From Brachycybe producta (Eukaryota; Arthropoda; Diplopoda; Playtdesmida; Andrognathidae), in NCBI GenBank assembly GCA_036925085.1, contig JAUPFP010000017.1:964501-1028500 (forward strand): a stretch of DNA of 64,000 nucleotides. Reading direction: 5' to 3'. The position numbers and the translations under genes are program-made. The notes beneath the pieces are model-generated. The model did not search any database, was not told where the DNA came from, and saw only the letters and a program-made list of their open reading frames with translations. Of the stretch, positions 33,801 through 46,401 are shown in pieces. Position 1 is the stretch's first letter. Every line of letters starts with the position of its first letter.

Positions 33801-33838
33801 AGACAGACAGATAGATACACAGATACACAGACCTGGGA
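30836..33838 (-). mobile_element. Non-autonomous Helitron copy 3 (3' hairpin missing), large minisatellite
   Basis: From GGGAGCATCTAG onward the sequence matches copy 2 closely, including the palindromic insert (30936-31090) and the GQLYVALSR box (about 31115-31160). The terminal hairpin and CTAG are absent at the CT-tract junction. The 5' end is intact (TCCCAGGTCTGTG on the minus strand, right end 33838). The second helicase box is at about 33675-33730. Almost 2 kb of minisatellite fills the centre. Confidence 0.83.
31200..33420. repeat. Large 17-18-bp minisatellite with inversion point, in Helitron copy 3
   Basis: About one hundred units of CATTTGCCCTAAAGGGA and variants (GCTCTAAA, AAACGA, AAGGGG blocks) run to about 33010. 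Runs of identical variants sit next to each other, the mark of local unit duplication. After the conserved spacer with CCCCTAATGAGTATAAA the units run in the opposite orientation to about 33420. Confidence 0.93.
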
Positions 33839-33849
33839 TATTATATATA

Positions 33850-33872
33850 TAATTATTATCATTATTATTATG

Positions 33873-33910
<38 letters not shown>

Positions 33911-33912
33911 AT
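33850..33912. repeat. ATT microsatellite
   Basis: ATT repeats just outside the right (5') end of Helitron copy 3. The following stretch to about 35380 is AT-rich with no gene or clear repeat recognised. Confidence 0.8.
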
Positions 33913-35619
33913 AAATTTGTCGTCCGTGATGACATTTCAGCACTCCACTTGACATTTTTTTATAAATTAGAACCCATCGTTTCTTGTTTTTTCACCTGTT
34001 TATTTCACTGTAAAGTTTATTTAAGTAGACTTGTATATTTTATTACTGTTATACAATTGTAATGTCAGTAATTGCTTGCCATACACATCAGACTTTCGAA
34101 AGGTCTTGATTAATGTACAGTACATACATGTACATGTCCTATTATTTACAAATTGCTTACATTATGGCTGGATTATACCAATCTCTCTACCAATTAAAAT
34201 ACACAGGCACCTAGAACACGGCATTTTATCATTAAAGGCAATTACGTGTATGAAATTATTTTATGTTTGCAAATTACGTATCAAGAGGGAGAATGGATAT
34301 GGCAATTGCAATTAAATTGCAATTTGGAATGTCCCAAATTTATCAGGCTGATGTCATTTGTTTAATTGTTGTCTAATGTTTTCTAATAATATTTTCAATT
34401 AAGTGAGCTTTTAATAATCAACTTTAAAAAACATAATTACCTTCACATTCAAATTAAACCAATTATTAAAATACATTTTCATGTTTATTATGTCCTTAAC
34501 ATTAAATAATTAAGAAAATAAATAAATATTATTTTGAATTTAGCTTAAAACTGTTGTTTTTTTCTGAAACAATTTCAACAAAATGATGAGTCACATTGCC
34601 CAATTACCAAGCTACACTTTAAACGTCTTGCTTTACTTTTCTAATGGATTTTCTTTGGCTAAATGCATATTAATTACATGTGCAGTTGATAGTGTGAACC
34701 GTGATAACCATAAATGACAAAAGGCAAATTAGGTTACAGAATATATTAGGGTGGCCTTAAAATGTGGCGTTTTCATTAATTGGGTTGTTTTCAATAATAA
34801 AGAAAAAACGAAAAGAAAAATATCCCATTTGTAATTTGCCTAGTATACTTCACAATTTCATCACAATTCAGTCATTTTAACTTCATGTGCATAAATTTCT
34901 TACACTTAAGTACAGAGGGATCAATTAAAAACTGTTTAAAGACTACCTTTGTGTATTTTTAACAAGTGGTTAATGGCTATATCTAATACTAATAGTGGCT
35001 TTGATGTTTAGAAAATACTTTTCAAAGAAAATTCAAAGTTGATTTAAAAATGCTATAAAAAACACCACGTAACATTAACCGTTTTAAAATTCTAATTTTA
35101 ATTATTTATTAAAACTACCGAAGAAATTTAATAAATTAAAAATTCTATTTTGTAAAACCAGTGATTCATTAGATATTCCGAAGACAATACTACTTTTGTA
35201 AAATTTGGACGGAAAAACGTCAAGAAACACAATTGTGATAGAATTCAAAGTGTTTTCAACACTAGAATGATAAAAATATTATGTTAAAAGTGTTTTCAGT
35301 TAAATACCTTTAATAAATAAACATTTTTATAGTTCAGTTTGACATTTCATAATAAACTATTTTCACGTTTTTCAAACTATCACAAAAAGTTTATTTTTTA
35401 AAGATATCGTCATGAAAACAACTTTTAGCATTAACATCAACCATTCTAGTTTTTTTAAATAAAAAAACCGTTGAATTTTTTTGTAATGTTTCTCCTGAAA
35501 AACGTTCGCTTGAAAAATATAAATTTTCTCAAAACCTTGGGTGGGGGAACATAATGGCCACGCGGGCACGTCAGAGAGACGAGATGCGAAAACAAAATAA
35601 ATATCTACCGGTATAAACC

Positions 35620-36333
35620 CACCTAAAGAGAGTACATCACAAAATAACTTCGAAAAATCTCCACAAAAAACGCTAGCATCGTTGAGCCCATATACATAAA
35701 TGTTAAAGAAAAAATGTTAATTTTTAAAATACACAGTTGCGGCAATATGTTTATATTTTTCATATTTAAAGTTATCCAATATTAAGTTTTCAAAGTGCAA
35801 TGTGCACATTAAATATAAGCTGATCGAGTGATAGAATGACAAAAAATTGTTAAGTGCGGTTATATTTTTTAAAACTATTTCAAAATCGCGAATTTCTAAC
35901 TCTCTCGTTAAAACATCCATTAAAATGCTCGTAAAAATACATAAAAATAATTTTTAAGAAAACCAGAAAAAAAAAATCAGCACGTGCGCCAATGTGGATC
36001 TTTTTTTTTTTTTGCTTAGGAGCGCATATACTCAATAGAGTTTAACATAAGAGTTAGAAATTCGCGATTTTCAAATAGTTTTTAAAAATATAACCGCAGT
36101 TAACAATTTTTTGTCATTCTATCACTCGATCAGCATATATTTAAGGTGCACATTGCACTTTGAAAACTTAATATTGGACACCTTTAAATATGAAAAATAT
36201 AAGCATATTGCCGCAACTGTGTATTTTAAAAATTAACATTTTATCTTTAACATTTGGGTCAATGGGCGCAATAAAAAAATGATGCTAGCGCTCTTTGCGG
36301 AGATTTTTCGAAGTAATTTTGTGATATAGCCTC
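35620..36333. mobile_element. Long foldback element, copy B
   Basis: The right end ATATAGCCTC is followed by TTAA at 36334. The left end is diverged. The arms carry the family's paired blocks: TTCGAAAAATCTCCAC on the left, AGATTTTTCGAAGTAA on the right, and inverted CAATATGTTTATATTTTTC and AAAATATAAGCATATTG. A related dispersed segment with AACGTTCGCTTGAAAAATAT precedes it at about 35390-35615. Confidence 0.65.
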
Positions 36334-36354
36334 TTAAGAACATAATAAAATGAA

Positions 36355-36933
36355 CTAGTGGGGTAACCCGTCATAAATGACGGGAGACCAATTTCACAGG
36401 CAATTGTGTCCTTCCTGCCTTAGAATTTCTTTTCCTCCGCCCTTTTATGACGTCAAACCAAGTAACAAACCAATTAGAAATTGATGACGTTCATAAAACA
36501 GCTGAGCAAAAGAAATTCTAATGCTGGGCATAATTGCCTGTGATAAACTGTAGTTTAATTTTGCTACTATTATCCCCTCCCCTTTTTATATTTGAAAGAG
36601 AAAATGAGCTTTTCATTTTCTCTGGTGTGCTCATGCGCGTCGTTTGTTCCTTTTTTTACTCCTTTCATTTCAATTTCAGCCACACCCTCCCACTTTTTTT
36701 CAACCCTCCACGTTTCTCTCTCTCTCTACCCCCTTCTACACTTTCCAATCTTTTCCCCTCTCCAATTTAATATCATGGGGTTCTTGGATGGGAAGGGTGC
36801 AACATATAGTTGACCTTGAGAAAAAAAAGCTGTTTATTTCTTCATTTATTTAAATTTATATAAATTCTGAAGTGCTTCAAGGGTTTTGTACAGTGTTACT
36901 CCACACACACACACATACATACACAGACCTGGG

Positions 36934-36934
<1 letters not shown>
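36355..36934 (-). mobile_element. Non-autonomous Helitron copy 4 (short)
   Basis: It has both termini: CTAG plus the CCGTCATTTATGACGG hairpin on the left (minus-strand 3' end) and TCCCAGGTCTGTG at the right. It contains the GCATTAGAATTTCTTTT palindrome (about 36395-36545) and one helicase box (36773-36830). It lacks the minisatellite. A TA-dinucleotide run of about 50 bp follows at 36935-36990. The copy lies 18 bases beyond the TTAA of foldback copy B. Confidence 0.85.
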
Positions 36935-36990
<56 letters not shown>

Positions 36991-37277
36991 CTAGAGTAGT
37001 ATATGAATTTGTTAAAATTATTTTATGATAGTGTTGAACGAAAAAGGTAGCATTGTAGTATAAAGGACCACGCATCTGACTGGATGTGATAGAATTATTT
37101 TGAGGAGAGGAACTTCTAATAAATAGTGAGGAAAAAAAATCCAACATGTGCAGAACATTATCAAAAAACGCGCGTGAAAAAATTAGAATTTACATAAAAG
37201 GTTATGGCATTTTAAAAAGTTTTTTAAGCTTATTATTTAGGCCAGATTGTTTTTTTTAAACAGCACCACTCTAGCCT

Positions 37278-40200
37278 CTAGGAACGTTGTTTCTTGCAAT
37301 AGCAAGTCTGCTTAAGACTTCCATCATTGGTAATGCAATGTGAAGTTTCTCCATACATGTTTATCCTTCTGATGTCAGCATTTAGTATATATCGAACTGC
37401 AGTGCGTTCATTAATTTCTTTAATACCTCCACCTTCCGGTGCAAAGGTTCCTTCAAATTTGGCATCTCCCGGTGTAGTTTCCAAGGAAATCACATAGTCG
37501 TTAGTGGTATTTACATGAATTACTTTTTTAAACGACAAAATACTTTTGATTGTAAACTCGACACAAACATTTCGTTTAGAGGCTGTAATGTTGTTAAGAG
37601 CTTTTACAAACTCCGTGGCTATTCGTTTTGCCAAAGGCGAATCGGTGTCCAACTCCTCTTCTTGAAGATTGCAAGCGCAGTAGATTGTCGGAATATCCGA
37701 ATCGGCACATGTTCTTTCGAGAGAAATTTTACTAAACAAGCTAATTCCTCGATGTCGAGCTGCTAGTTTTGAATTATCGCTACTTTCCGAACGATACTGA
37801 CATTTCATTAACGACTGGAGGGTTTCGTAAAGATCGAACGTGGTGACCAATCGATGGCTGTTCTCTTTTAGACGTTGTACGGCCAAAGGATATTTCGATT
37901 TAAACCTTTCTGGAAGTATCACATATAAAAATGGTAGATTCTCTTCAAATCGACCCATTGTCGTTTCTCGAAATTCGCCAAATCTAAGTCCATGGTCACT
38001 CATAAATATTATCACAGTGTTATTTAATAATTTCTCGTTTTTCATTTGAATTAAATAGCGAGTCAAAATGGAATCGGCTTGTTGTGCAAGGTTGAGGTCG
38101 TCGTGAGAGAATTTACTGATCCAAAAATGACCGTAATGTAACATGTTAGCAAACTGTTTCTGATATTCGTAAGCCCAACGTACGAGAGCCTCGTCGTCGG
38201 AAAGTCCACGCCAACATCCCGACGAATAAGACTTGAGGTGTTTCTCAACAGCCAAATACAGAGTTCTACCATAATAATCAACAGGTTGACGTTTGAAACC
38301 ACCGCGGTTATAGGTGAATAATCCGTAGTTGTTGAGGTTTTCGACAAAAGCCGTTCGGTAACCCGTTTTCGCAAACGAATCCCAAACAAACGTACAATTG
38401 TCGAAATGGTCCATGTTTTGTCCCCAGCATGACTTTCTCAGTTCTGGCACTGAAATTCCAGTCAAATAAGGAATGAGACATGGAAAAGTGTTAAGGCCAA
38501 CTTTGTTGTAACCAAAAAATTCGATTGCATCCATGTGATGCAATAGTACATCTCGTGTTTGCGGAAACAACCGCAAGAAATTTAAATTAGAAATACTGTC
38601 CACACCTAAAACAAGAACACTTGGACGGTCAATGCAATCGGGAAATTCTTTAAGGAATTTCTTTTCATTGGCTTTGCATCGTTTTTCAACTTCTGGTTTT
38701 TTAACTATGTCGTAGAAATAGTTTTCATAAATGGTTGCGTTGTTAATGTAGCACTTGACCAACATGAATTCACTCTCGGTCGGTGTTTCCTTTTCGAACT
38801 CTGTGTACTCCTTTGATATCCTGTAAAAAAAAATGGTGTACAAAGGCAGATTTAAATTGAAATTTATTTTCTATAGTCCCGCGGTTTGAGATTGGCCTTC
38901 AATGGGTATATACTGCGTAGGAAATAAACTTCGTATGTGACAAGGGGTGCGTTCGAAAATGACTATGTTTAGTCGAAAGTAGTCTCGAATACACCCTGGT
39001 CTATATTAAAAAATTTGACACGTATACTGGTGCATGTGATAACGCCTGGGTGTCATTGACTCCCTCTTGGCTTTTTTTTCTGATTTTTGGCCGTTTTTTT
39101 TTTTTTTGAAAGAAAAAACCCAAAGTTTTTTATTTTTTCTTCCATATTTTTCGTATTTTAAAAAATTCTTTAATCTTTGTTCTTTTTTAAGGTTTTTGGA
39201 ACTTCTAGGACCAGTTGAGCCTTCCTGAAGCATTTCTAGAGCTTTTAAGTGCTTCTGAATATGTGTTAAAACACATGCATTTAACATATACTGTATGTCA
39301 GGCCTTTTTTTTTTAATACGCTTCACCAGTTTGGTCGCCTAACCGGGCTCGGGCTTTGGACTCGGATCTAACTGAGAGTATTCAACGTAGATTCTCTAAG
39401 GGTTTAGTGGAATGTAAGACTTTGACATATGAACAACACCTTTGGTTTTATATCTGAGATCGCTTTGGGAGAGATATCTAGTCTAGTTGGCTGATTTTGT
39501 TCTATTTTTTTTAGTTAGTTTATGGTCAAGTTCATTGAACTTCAGTATTCTTAAATAACTTAATACCACTTGTGACCATAACTACAGGGGTCATTCTAAG
39601 AGATTCACTTTTACCTTCTCAGAAAACTAACAGTAGACGTCACAATTTTTTGAATCAATGTATTCCTATGTGGAATCACCACCTTCCAGAATATGGTGTT
39701 CTGTTAGCTTCTTGTAATACTTTTCAGGTTAATTTGTATACTATGAATATTTTTCGTTGGTGTGTGACAAAACATTTAATAATGTCATATACTCATTTGA
39801 ATTTACTTGTACTTTTTTTTTTGTTGACTTTGCACTTACGTTAGATGTTGTATAGACAATCTTTAAGTGGCACAATAAATGAATTATTATCATTATTATA
39901 TTTTTTTTTTCGATTTTTGAACTTGATATTTTTTTTTTCCAAATTTTTTTTTCGAATTTTAAAAATTCTTGAATTTTTTGCATTTTTTTAGACTTCTGGA
40001 GCTAGTTGAATCCTCCTGAGACATATTTTTAAGAGCATTTCAATATTTGTCGATTTTTGGATGTTTAAAAACGATTTTTAAATTTTTAAATATTATTTCA
40101 AAATATGTTTTCTTACAAAAATTTTATGTTAGCAGAAACCTAAGAGCTATATCAAATTTTAACTGTGTAACTTCACATATTTCGGGTTACATTAAAAAAA

Positions 40201-40806
40201 TGTTGGCCCATTTTTAGGGCTTGCTTTACTCTCAGCCAGAAAAAAAATAAGTATTATTGGGAGTTACGGATTTTGCTGATCTAGGATTCCGTCTCATATT
40301 TGGCCAAGTTTCGCGAACTAGATTTTTATTTAGGAATGGAATCATGTGGCTCACCTGAATGAATGATCATCTTTTTCAACGAGAAACCTATAAATTGACC
40401 ACATTCGACAGGCAAACTTAAGTGTCCGATTCCCATTGAGAAAAAACTGTTTTGCTTTCGAGTCAACTTTAATAACATTGTTGTGAATGTATACGAGAAC
40501 ATTCTTGGGTTCAGTTGGGCACGTTTCGGGAAGCTGCTTCTTAAAGTGATGCTTAAATTTGACATCCCATGGATCTTTACGGTTTATTTTGCATCCTTGC
40601 GTGGCTAGTACGTATCTGGAAGGGTCAATTATCTCGGTCAGTGTTCCACTAGCCGTAGCTACCACATAGCTGAGCGGTTGAAACAGCTGCATAAGGTCAA
40701 TGCGAATACCCAATATTATTGTGAAGAAGGCTGTAATTAAGCAGAGAGCAAACAAAATAGTTTTCAGTTGAAGACAGCGTCGATGTGACGTCTGTTTGTA
40801 GTCCAT
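37278..40806 (-). CDS. DUF229 protein, alkaline phosphatase/sulfatase-like membrane enzyme (2 exons)
   Basis: Exons on the minus strand are 40806-40355 and 38820-37278, a phase-2 GT-AG intron, 664 residues. Residues about 15-34 are a single hydrophobic anchor near the N-terminus, giving a type II topology. DUF229 features follow: GCKINRKDPWD; VLVLGVDSISN with the probable metal-binding Asp225 and nucleophile-position Ser226; YNKVGLNTFPCL; SKFSHDD (391-393); and MSDHGLRFGE with Asp426-His427. These match the alkaline phosphatase superfamily metal site, so the enzyme is probably catalytic, but DUF229 substrates are unknown to me. The cysteine-rich C-terminus (CACN, CYCKK) suggests an extracellular or lumenal location. 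The ATG at 40806 is chosen because it precedes the anchor. The intron holds a truncated LINE. A paralogue lies at 57322-60985. Confidence 0.93.
39314..39902 (+). mobile_element. 5'-truncated CR1-like LINE fragment
   Basis: The C-terminal end of a LINE ORF2 can be read: YASPVWSPNRARALDSDL and IQRRFSKGL, later SRRHNFLNQCIPMWNHHLPE. It ends in an ATTATC/ATTATT tail at about 39880-39900. The frame is interrupted. It is antisense to the DUF229 gene, inside its intron. Confidence 0.75.
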
Positions 40807-40990
40807 TTCTAGCTCTGTAAAAGAATAAAAACAGAATGTCTATTTAATTAAAGCGTTATAAATTCAGCTGTTTGCTTTGATAAGTAATGTGGACATTTGG
40901 CCTAAGCACAAATGCTCTAAAGGCAGTTGCCCAAAGTGCATTTAACCTAAGGCAATTAATTGCCTTTTCAAGGTAGTCAAACAGTATTAA

Positions 40991-41751
40991 GAGGCTATGT
41001 CGCAAAATTACTTCGAAAAATCTCCACAAAGAGCGCTAGCATCGTTTTTCTATAGACTCGATGTTAAAAAAAAACGTTAATTTTAAAAAGACACAGTTGC
41101 GGCAATATGTTTATTTTTCATATTTAAAGTTGTCCAATTTTGATGGTTCAAAGTGAAATGTGCCCTTTAAATATATGCTGATCTAGTGATAGAATGACAA
41201 AAAATTGGTAAGTGTGCTTCGATTTAAAAAAAAAAAACTATTTCAAAATCGCGAATTCCTAACTCTTATGTTAAACTCCATTGAGTACGCGCTCGTAAGC
41301 AAAAAAAACATCCATTAAAATGTTGGTAAAAATACCTACAAAATAATGTTAAAAAGCCACAAGTAAATCACAGTGAAGCCAACATATTGGCGCTCGTGGT
41401 GATTTTTTCTGTTTTTTTTTAATTATTTTTAGGTATTTTTAACAACATTTTAATAGATATATCTTACCAATGTAGTTTAAAATAAGAGTTAGAAATTCGC
41501 GATTTTGAAATATTATTTTAAACATAGAAGCACGCTTAACAATTTTTGACATTCTATCACTAAAGAGCACATTGCACTTTGAACCATTAAAATTGGAGAA
41601 CTTTAAATATGAAAAATAAACATATTGCCCCACGACTGAGTATTTTAAAAATTAACGTTTTTTCTTTAACATTGAGTCTATAGGCTTAATGTAAAAACGA
41701 TGCTAGCACTCTTTGTGGAGATTTTTCAGGGTAATTTTGCGATGTAGCCTC
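40991..41751. mobile_element. Long foldback element flanked by TTAA, copy C (most complete)
   Basis: Begins GAGGCTATGTCGC and ends GCGATGTAGCCTC, with TTAA on both sides (40987-40990 and 41752-41755). Arms of roughly 180-200 bp are near-mirror images (AAAATCTCCACAAAGAGCGC against CTCTTTGTGGAGATTTT; AATATGTTTATTTTTCATAT against its complement). They are followed inward by a shared inner zone with CACAAGTAAATCACAGTG. It lies just upstream of the first DUF229 gene. Confidence 0.82.
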
Positions 41752-42197
41752 TTAATGTTGCATCTAAAAAATTGCTTCATCATCCTCTTTTAAGCCTTTG
41801 TTGCTATTTAGAGCAATAAAGTCTTATAGGTTTTGGAAAAAGAGTCAAAACTTCAATCAGTATGGGGATGTGGCCCATCATGTGGATGTGGATGGATGCA
41901 AAACGTTCTGTTCATTATTTTTTGAAAACCGGACAAGATATCTGAATAAAACCATTTGCGTGTTCTTTATTGTCTCAGTGACATGCAACTGTTTAATTAA
42001 TCAAATCAATCCATCGACTAATTAATTAATTATAATTTTAATTTTCGACTAAACTTTGATATTTATTTCAGGGCGATATAACTTGGGAATGGAATCACCT
42101 ATAATGATCAACTAACTTTCAAACAATTCTTCTACACATTCTAAAAATGCTATCTAATTTCATAATTTCTTATTGATAAATTTTATATATGTATATA

Positions 42198-42793
42198 TTA
42201 AGCCCCGTCTGTGTTTCTGTGTTTACTTCCTTTTGTCTATGTCTTTTGACTAATGCTGTACAAACAATTAAGGACAAAAACCTTGAACCACGTCGGAATT
42301 TATATAAATTTAAATGAATAAATGAACCGCTATTTTTCTCAAGGTCAACTATATGTTGCACACTCCCCATTCAAGAACCCCATAATATTAAATTGGAGAG
42401 GGAGGGGAAAGGTTGGAAAGAGTAGGGGGAGTGAGAAAGAAACGTGGAGGGGGGAAAGGGGGAGGGGGAGACTGAAATTGAAATGAAAGGAGTAAAAAAA
42501 GGAACAAACGACGCGCATGCGCACACCACAGAAAATGAAAAACTCATTTTCTCTTTTCAAATATAAAAAGGGGAGGGGATAATAGTAGCGAAATTAAACT
42601 AGAATTTATCACGGGCAATTGTGCCCAGCATTAGAATTTCTTTGGCTTCGCCCTTTTATGAACGTCATCAATTTCTAATTGGGTTTGTTACTTGGTCTGA
42701 CGTCATAAAAGGGCGGAGGAAAAGAAATTCTAATGCTGGGCACAATTGCCTGTGAGTTTGGCTTCCGTCATTTATGACGTGTTACCCCACTAG
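42198..42793 (+). mobile_element. Non-autonomous Helitron copy 5 (short, plus orientation)
   Basis: The plus-strand 3' end reads CGTCATTTATGACG, then GTTACCCCACTAG next to T. It carries a helicase box near 42340-42380, a purine-rich block (42396-42470) and the GCATTAGAATTTCTTTG palindrome (42628-42755). The left end begins near AAGCCCCGTCTGTG, like copy 1 and unlike the TCCCAGGTCTGTG start of copies 2-4. Confidence 0.8.
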
Positions 42794-42807
42794 TTATATA
42801 TATATTT

Positions 42808-45512
42808 TGCCAGGTCTGTGTATCTGTGTGTCATCATTCTCTCTTTCTGCGATAACGCTGTACAACCATTGAAGCACATCGGAATTTATATAAATTTGAA
42901 TAAATGAACTGTTTTTTTTTTTCTCAAGGTCAACTATAGGTTGCACCCTTCCCATCCAAAAACCCCATGATATTAAATTGGAGAGAGGGAAAAGGTTGAA
43001 AAGTGTAGAGGGGGGAGAAAAAAGTGGGAGGGGGAGAGAGAAAAGTGGGAGGGGGTGACGAAAATTGAAATGAAAGGAGTAAAAAAAGGAACAAACGACG
43101 CGCATGCCCACACCAGAGAAAATGAAAAACACATTTTCTATTTCAAATATAAAAAGAGGAGGGGATAATAGTAGCAAAATTAAACTACAGTTTATCACAG
43201 GCAATTATGCCCAGCATTAGAATTTCTTTTGCTCAGCTGTTTTATGAACGTCATCAATTTCTAATTGGTTTGTTACTTGGTCTGGTTACTTGGAACTTTT
43301 TCCTTAAAACCATTTACCCTAATAGAACATTTGCCCTAAAACCACTTGCCCTAAAACCATTTACCCTAAAACCATTTGCCCTAAAACTATTTGCCCTCAA
43401 GAAACACTTGCCCTAAAACCATTTACCCTAAAACTATTTACCCTAATAGAATATTTGCTCCAAAACAACTTGCCCTAAAACCACTTGCCCTTAAAAACAT
43501 TTGCCCTAAAACTATTTGCCCTCAAAGAACACTTGCCCTAAAACCATTCACCCTAAAACTAATTACCCTAATAGAACATTTGCCCTAAAACCACTTGCCC
43601 TAAAACCATTTGTCCTAAAACCATTTGCCCTAAAACTATTTGCCCTCAAGGAACATTTGCCCTAAAACCAATTACTGTATATTTAGACTACTCATTAGGG
43701 GAACATCTCTTTAGGGCAAATGTTTTTTAGGGCAAATGTCCCTTTAGGGCAAATGTCCCTTTAGGGCAGATGTCCCTTTAGGGCAAATGTCCCTTTAGGG
43801 CAAATGTCCCTTTAGGGCAAATGTCCCTTTAGGGCAAATGTCCCTTTAGGGCAAATGTCCCTTTAGGGCAAATGTCCCTTTAGGGCAATGTCTCTTTTAG
43901 GGCAAATGTCCCTTTAGGGCAAATGTCCCTTTAGGGCAAATGTCCCTTTAGGGTAAATGTCCCTTTAGGGCAAATGTCCCTGTAGGGCAAATGTCCCTGT
44001 AGGGCAAATGTCCCTTTAGGGCAAATGTCCCTTTAGGGCAAATGTCCCTTTAGGGCAAATGTCCCTTTAGGGCAAATGTCCCTTTAGGGCAAATGTCCCT
44101 TTAGGGCAAATGTCCCTTTAGGGCAAATGTCCCTTTAGGGCAAATGTCCCTTTAGGGCAAATGTCCCTTTAGGGCAAATGTCCCTTTAGGGTAAATGTCC
44201 CTTTAGGGCAAATGTCCCTTTAGGGCAAATGTCCCTGTAGGGCAAATGTCCCTTTAGGGCAAATGTCCCTTTAGGGCAAATGTCCCTTTAGGGCAAATGT
44301 CCCTTTAGGGCAAATGTCCCTTTAGGGCAAATGTCCCTTTAGGGCAAATGTCCCTTTAGGGCAAATGTCTCTTTAGGGCAAATGTCTCTTTAGGGCAAAT
44401 GTCTCTTTAGGGCAAATGTCTCTTTAGGGCAAATGTTTCTTTAGAGCAAATGTCCTTTTAGGGCAAATGTCCTTTTAGGGCAAATGTTTTTTTAGGGCAA
44501 ATGTCCTTTTGGGCAAATGTCCCTTTAGGGAAATATTTCTTTAGGGAAAATGTTCCTTTAGGGCAAATTTCTCTTTAGGGCAATGTCCCTATAGGGCAAT
44601 GTCTCTAGGGAAATGTCCCTTTAGGGCAATATCTCTTTAGGGCAATATCTCTTTAGGGCAAATGTCCCTTTAGGGCAAATGTCCCTTTAGGGCAATATCT
44701 CTTTAGGGCAAATGTCCCTTTAGGGCAAATGTCCCTTTAGGGCAAATGTCCCTTTAGGGCAAATGTCCCTTTAGGGCAAATGTCCCTTTAGGGCAAATGT
44801 CCCTTTAGGGCAAATGTCCCTTTAGGGCAAATGTCCCTTTAGGGCAAATGTCATTAGGGCAAATGTCCTTAGGGCAATGTCCCATTAGGGCAAATGGTTT
44901 TAGCACAAATGTCCCTTTAGGGTAAATGGTTTTAGGGCAAATGGTTTTAGGGCAAATGGTTTTAGGGCAAATGGTTTTAGCGCAAATGTCCCTTTAGGGT
45001 AAATGGTTTTAGGGCAAATGTTTCTTTAGGGTAAATTGTTTTAGGACAAAAACTTAATCAGATTGAAATTTAAATGAACTGCTTTTTTCTTATGGTCAAC
45101 TTTATGTTGCACTCTCCCGATCCAAGAATCCAAACAATAGTAAGGACAGGCAAGTAAAGACAGTAAAATACAGTCGTTTTCCCCGCCTTTTTATGAGGGC
45201 CAGCAACTTTTAATTATTTTGTTATGTCGTCTGATGTCACATGCCCCGTTCTTTTCAATTTCGAATTGGTTGTTATTTTGGTCTGACGTCACATGCCCCG
45301 TTCTTTTCAATTTACAATTGGTTGATATTTGGTCTGACAGTCATAAAGGGGCGGGGCACACGACTGTATCTCCCTGTCTTCACATACCTGTAACAATATT
45401 AAGGTGCTTATAAAAAACACAAGTGGTCAAGGCGAATTGCTTCATGACAACCGGACAGTCACACAAAAAGAAACTAGATGATCCCGTCATTTATGACGGG
45501 TTACCCCACTAG
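42808..45512 (+). mobile_element. Non-autonomous Helitron copy 6, with minisatellite
   Basis: It starts GCCAGGTCTGTG only about 14 bases after the end of copy 5 and ends with the CCGTCATTTATGACGG hairpin, then CTAG next to T. It carries a first helicase box (about 42925-42970), a minisatellite (43310-45050), a second box (GGTCAACTTTATGTTGCAC, about 45092-45130, reading GQLYVALSRSKNPNN), the palindromic insert (about 45145-45395) and the remnant 3' tail. Confidence 0.85.
43300..45050. repeat. 17-18-bp minisatellite with inversion point, in Helitron copy 6
   Basis: Units run as TTGCCCTAAAACCATT variants to about 43670, then the conserved spacer (TTACTGTATATTTAGACTAC, about 43672-43692), then TTTAGGGCAAATGTCCC units to about 45050. 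The short open frame across 43391-43588 is an artefact of 18-bp units. Confidence 0.93.
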
Positions 45513-45894
45513 TAATATAATAATCGTATAATATACTGTAAATCAGTATTTGTGTTTAATAAAAGTGACTTTCTATGAGTTAGATAGTTAACCACCGAGG
45601 CGGGCAGGCCAAAGGGCAGATCTGGCAAATGACAGAAGAGCCGGTATTCAATTGGGGCGGTTCTTTTTTTCAAAAAAAAAAATATTGCCAATCCAGTACA
45701 AAATGCCAGGGCCAAATTATTAATTCCTCTGGTTAATCAATACACAAGGGAAACGAAGAGAGAAAACAAGTAAATAAGTAATTTTTAATTTGAAAAGTAT
45801 GTTATTTAAGGTACCCTTTTATAATGGATCCTGGTCAGGTCATTTGAGAATCTGTCAAAATTTGATAGATTAAAAGGTCGCACTAGTAGAGGCT

Positions 45895-46350
45895 GCACTG
45901 TACAAAATTTCAGCTCTTTCTAGGTTATGAGGAAGTTGGTTAAAAAAAATAGGAGAAATAGAAGTCCCTGTAAAAAGGACAACTTGATATCAATTTAAAT
46001 AAAAGCTTGTAAATAAATAATAATAAAAACAATAGAATCATGACAATACAACCGAATTTATTACCAAATTTGAAAAGAACACAAATTTCTGCTCATGCCA
46101 GGATTGTAACACGGGATCTCCTGCTTCTGAAGCAGAGGCCTTTGCCACTGAACCATAAGGGACTAATCAACCCTTCAACAAAAAACAAAATGTAGACCAG
46201 CAAAACCGTGGTATGTGGCCACTGGCCACCTGTAGTGTGCACGGGATCCGAGGCTTGTACAAAATTTCAGCTCTCTAGGTTACGAGGAAGTTGGTAAAAG
46301 TCCAAGTGTGCGGACACCATGGGTTTATAAAAAATAATTTTCAGCCTATA
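45895..46350 (-). mobile_element. tRNA-like SINE region
   Basis: On the minus strand, 46166-46086 resembles a tRNA: an A-box-like TGGTTCAGTGGC, a 5-bp stem with a seven-base loop (TTCAGAA), and a B-box-like GTTACAATCC. The acceptor and T stems pair poorly, so it is not a functional tRNA. Flanking direct repeats (ACAAAATTTCAGCTCT at about 45902 and 46258) lie outside it. Composition and layout fit a tRNA-derived SINE. Confidence 0.45.
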
Positions 46351-46401
46351 TTATCCCCTCATGTGCCCTGAAGTTTAATACAGTTTCATAAAATTATATG
46401 T

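Noticed and set aside
46086-46166. Functional tRNA gene on the minus strand
   Set aside because: Acceptor and T stems do not pair well and the B box is degenerate; a SINE-type tRNA relic fits better.
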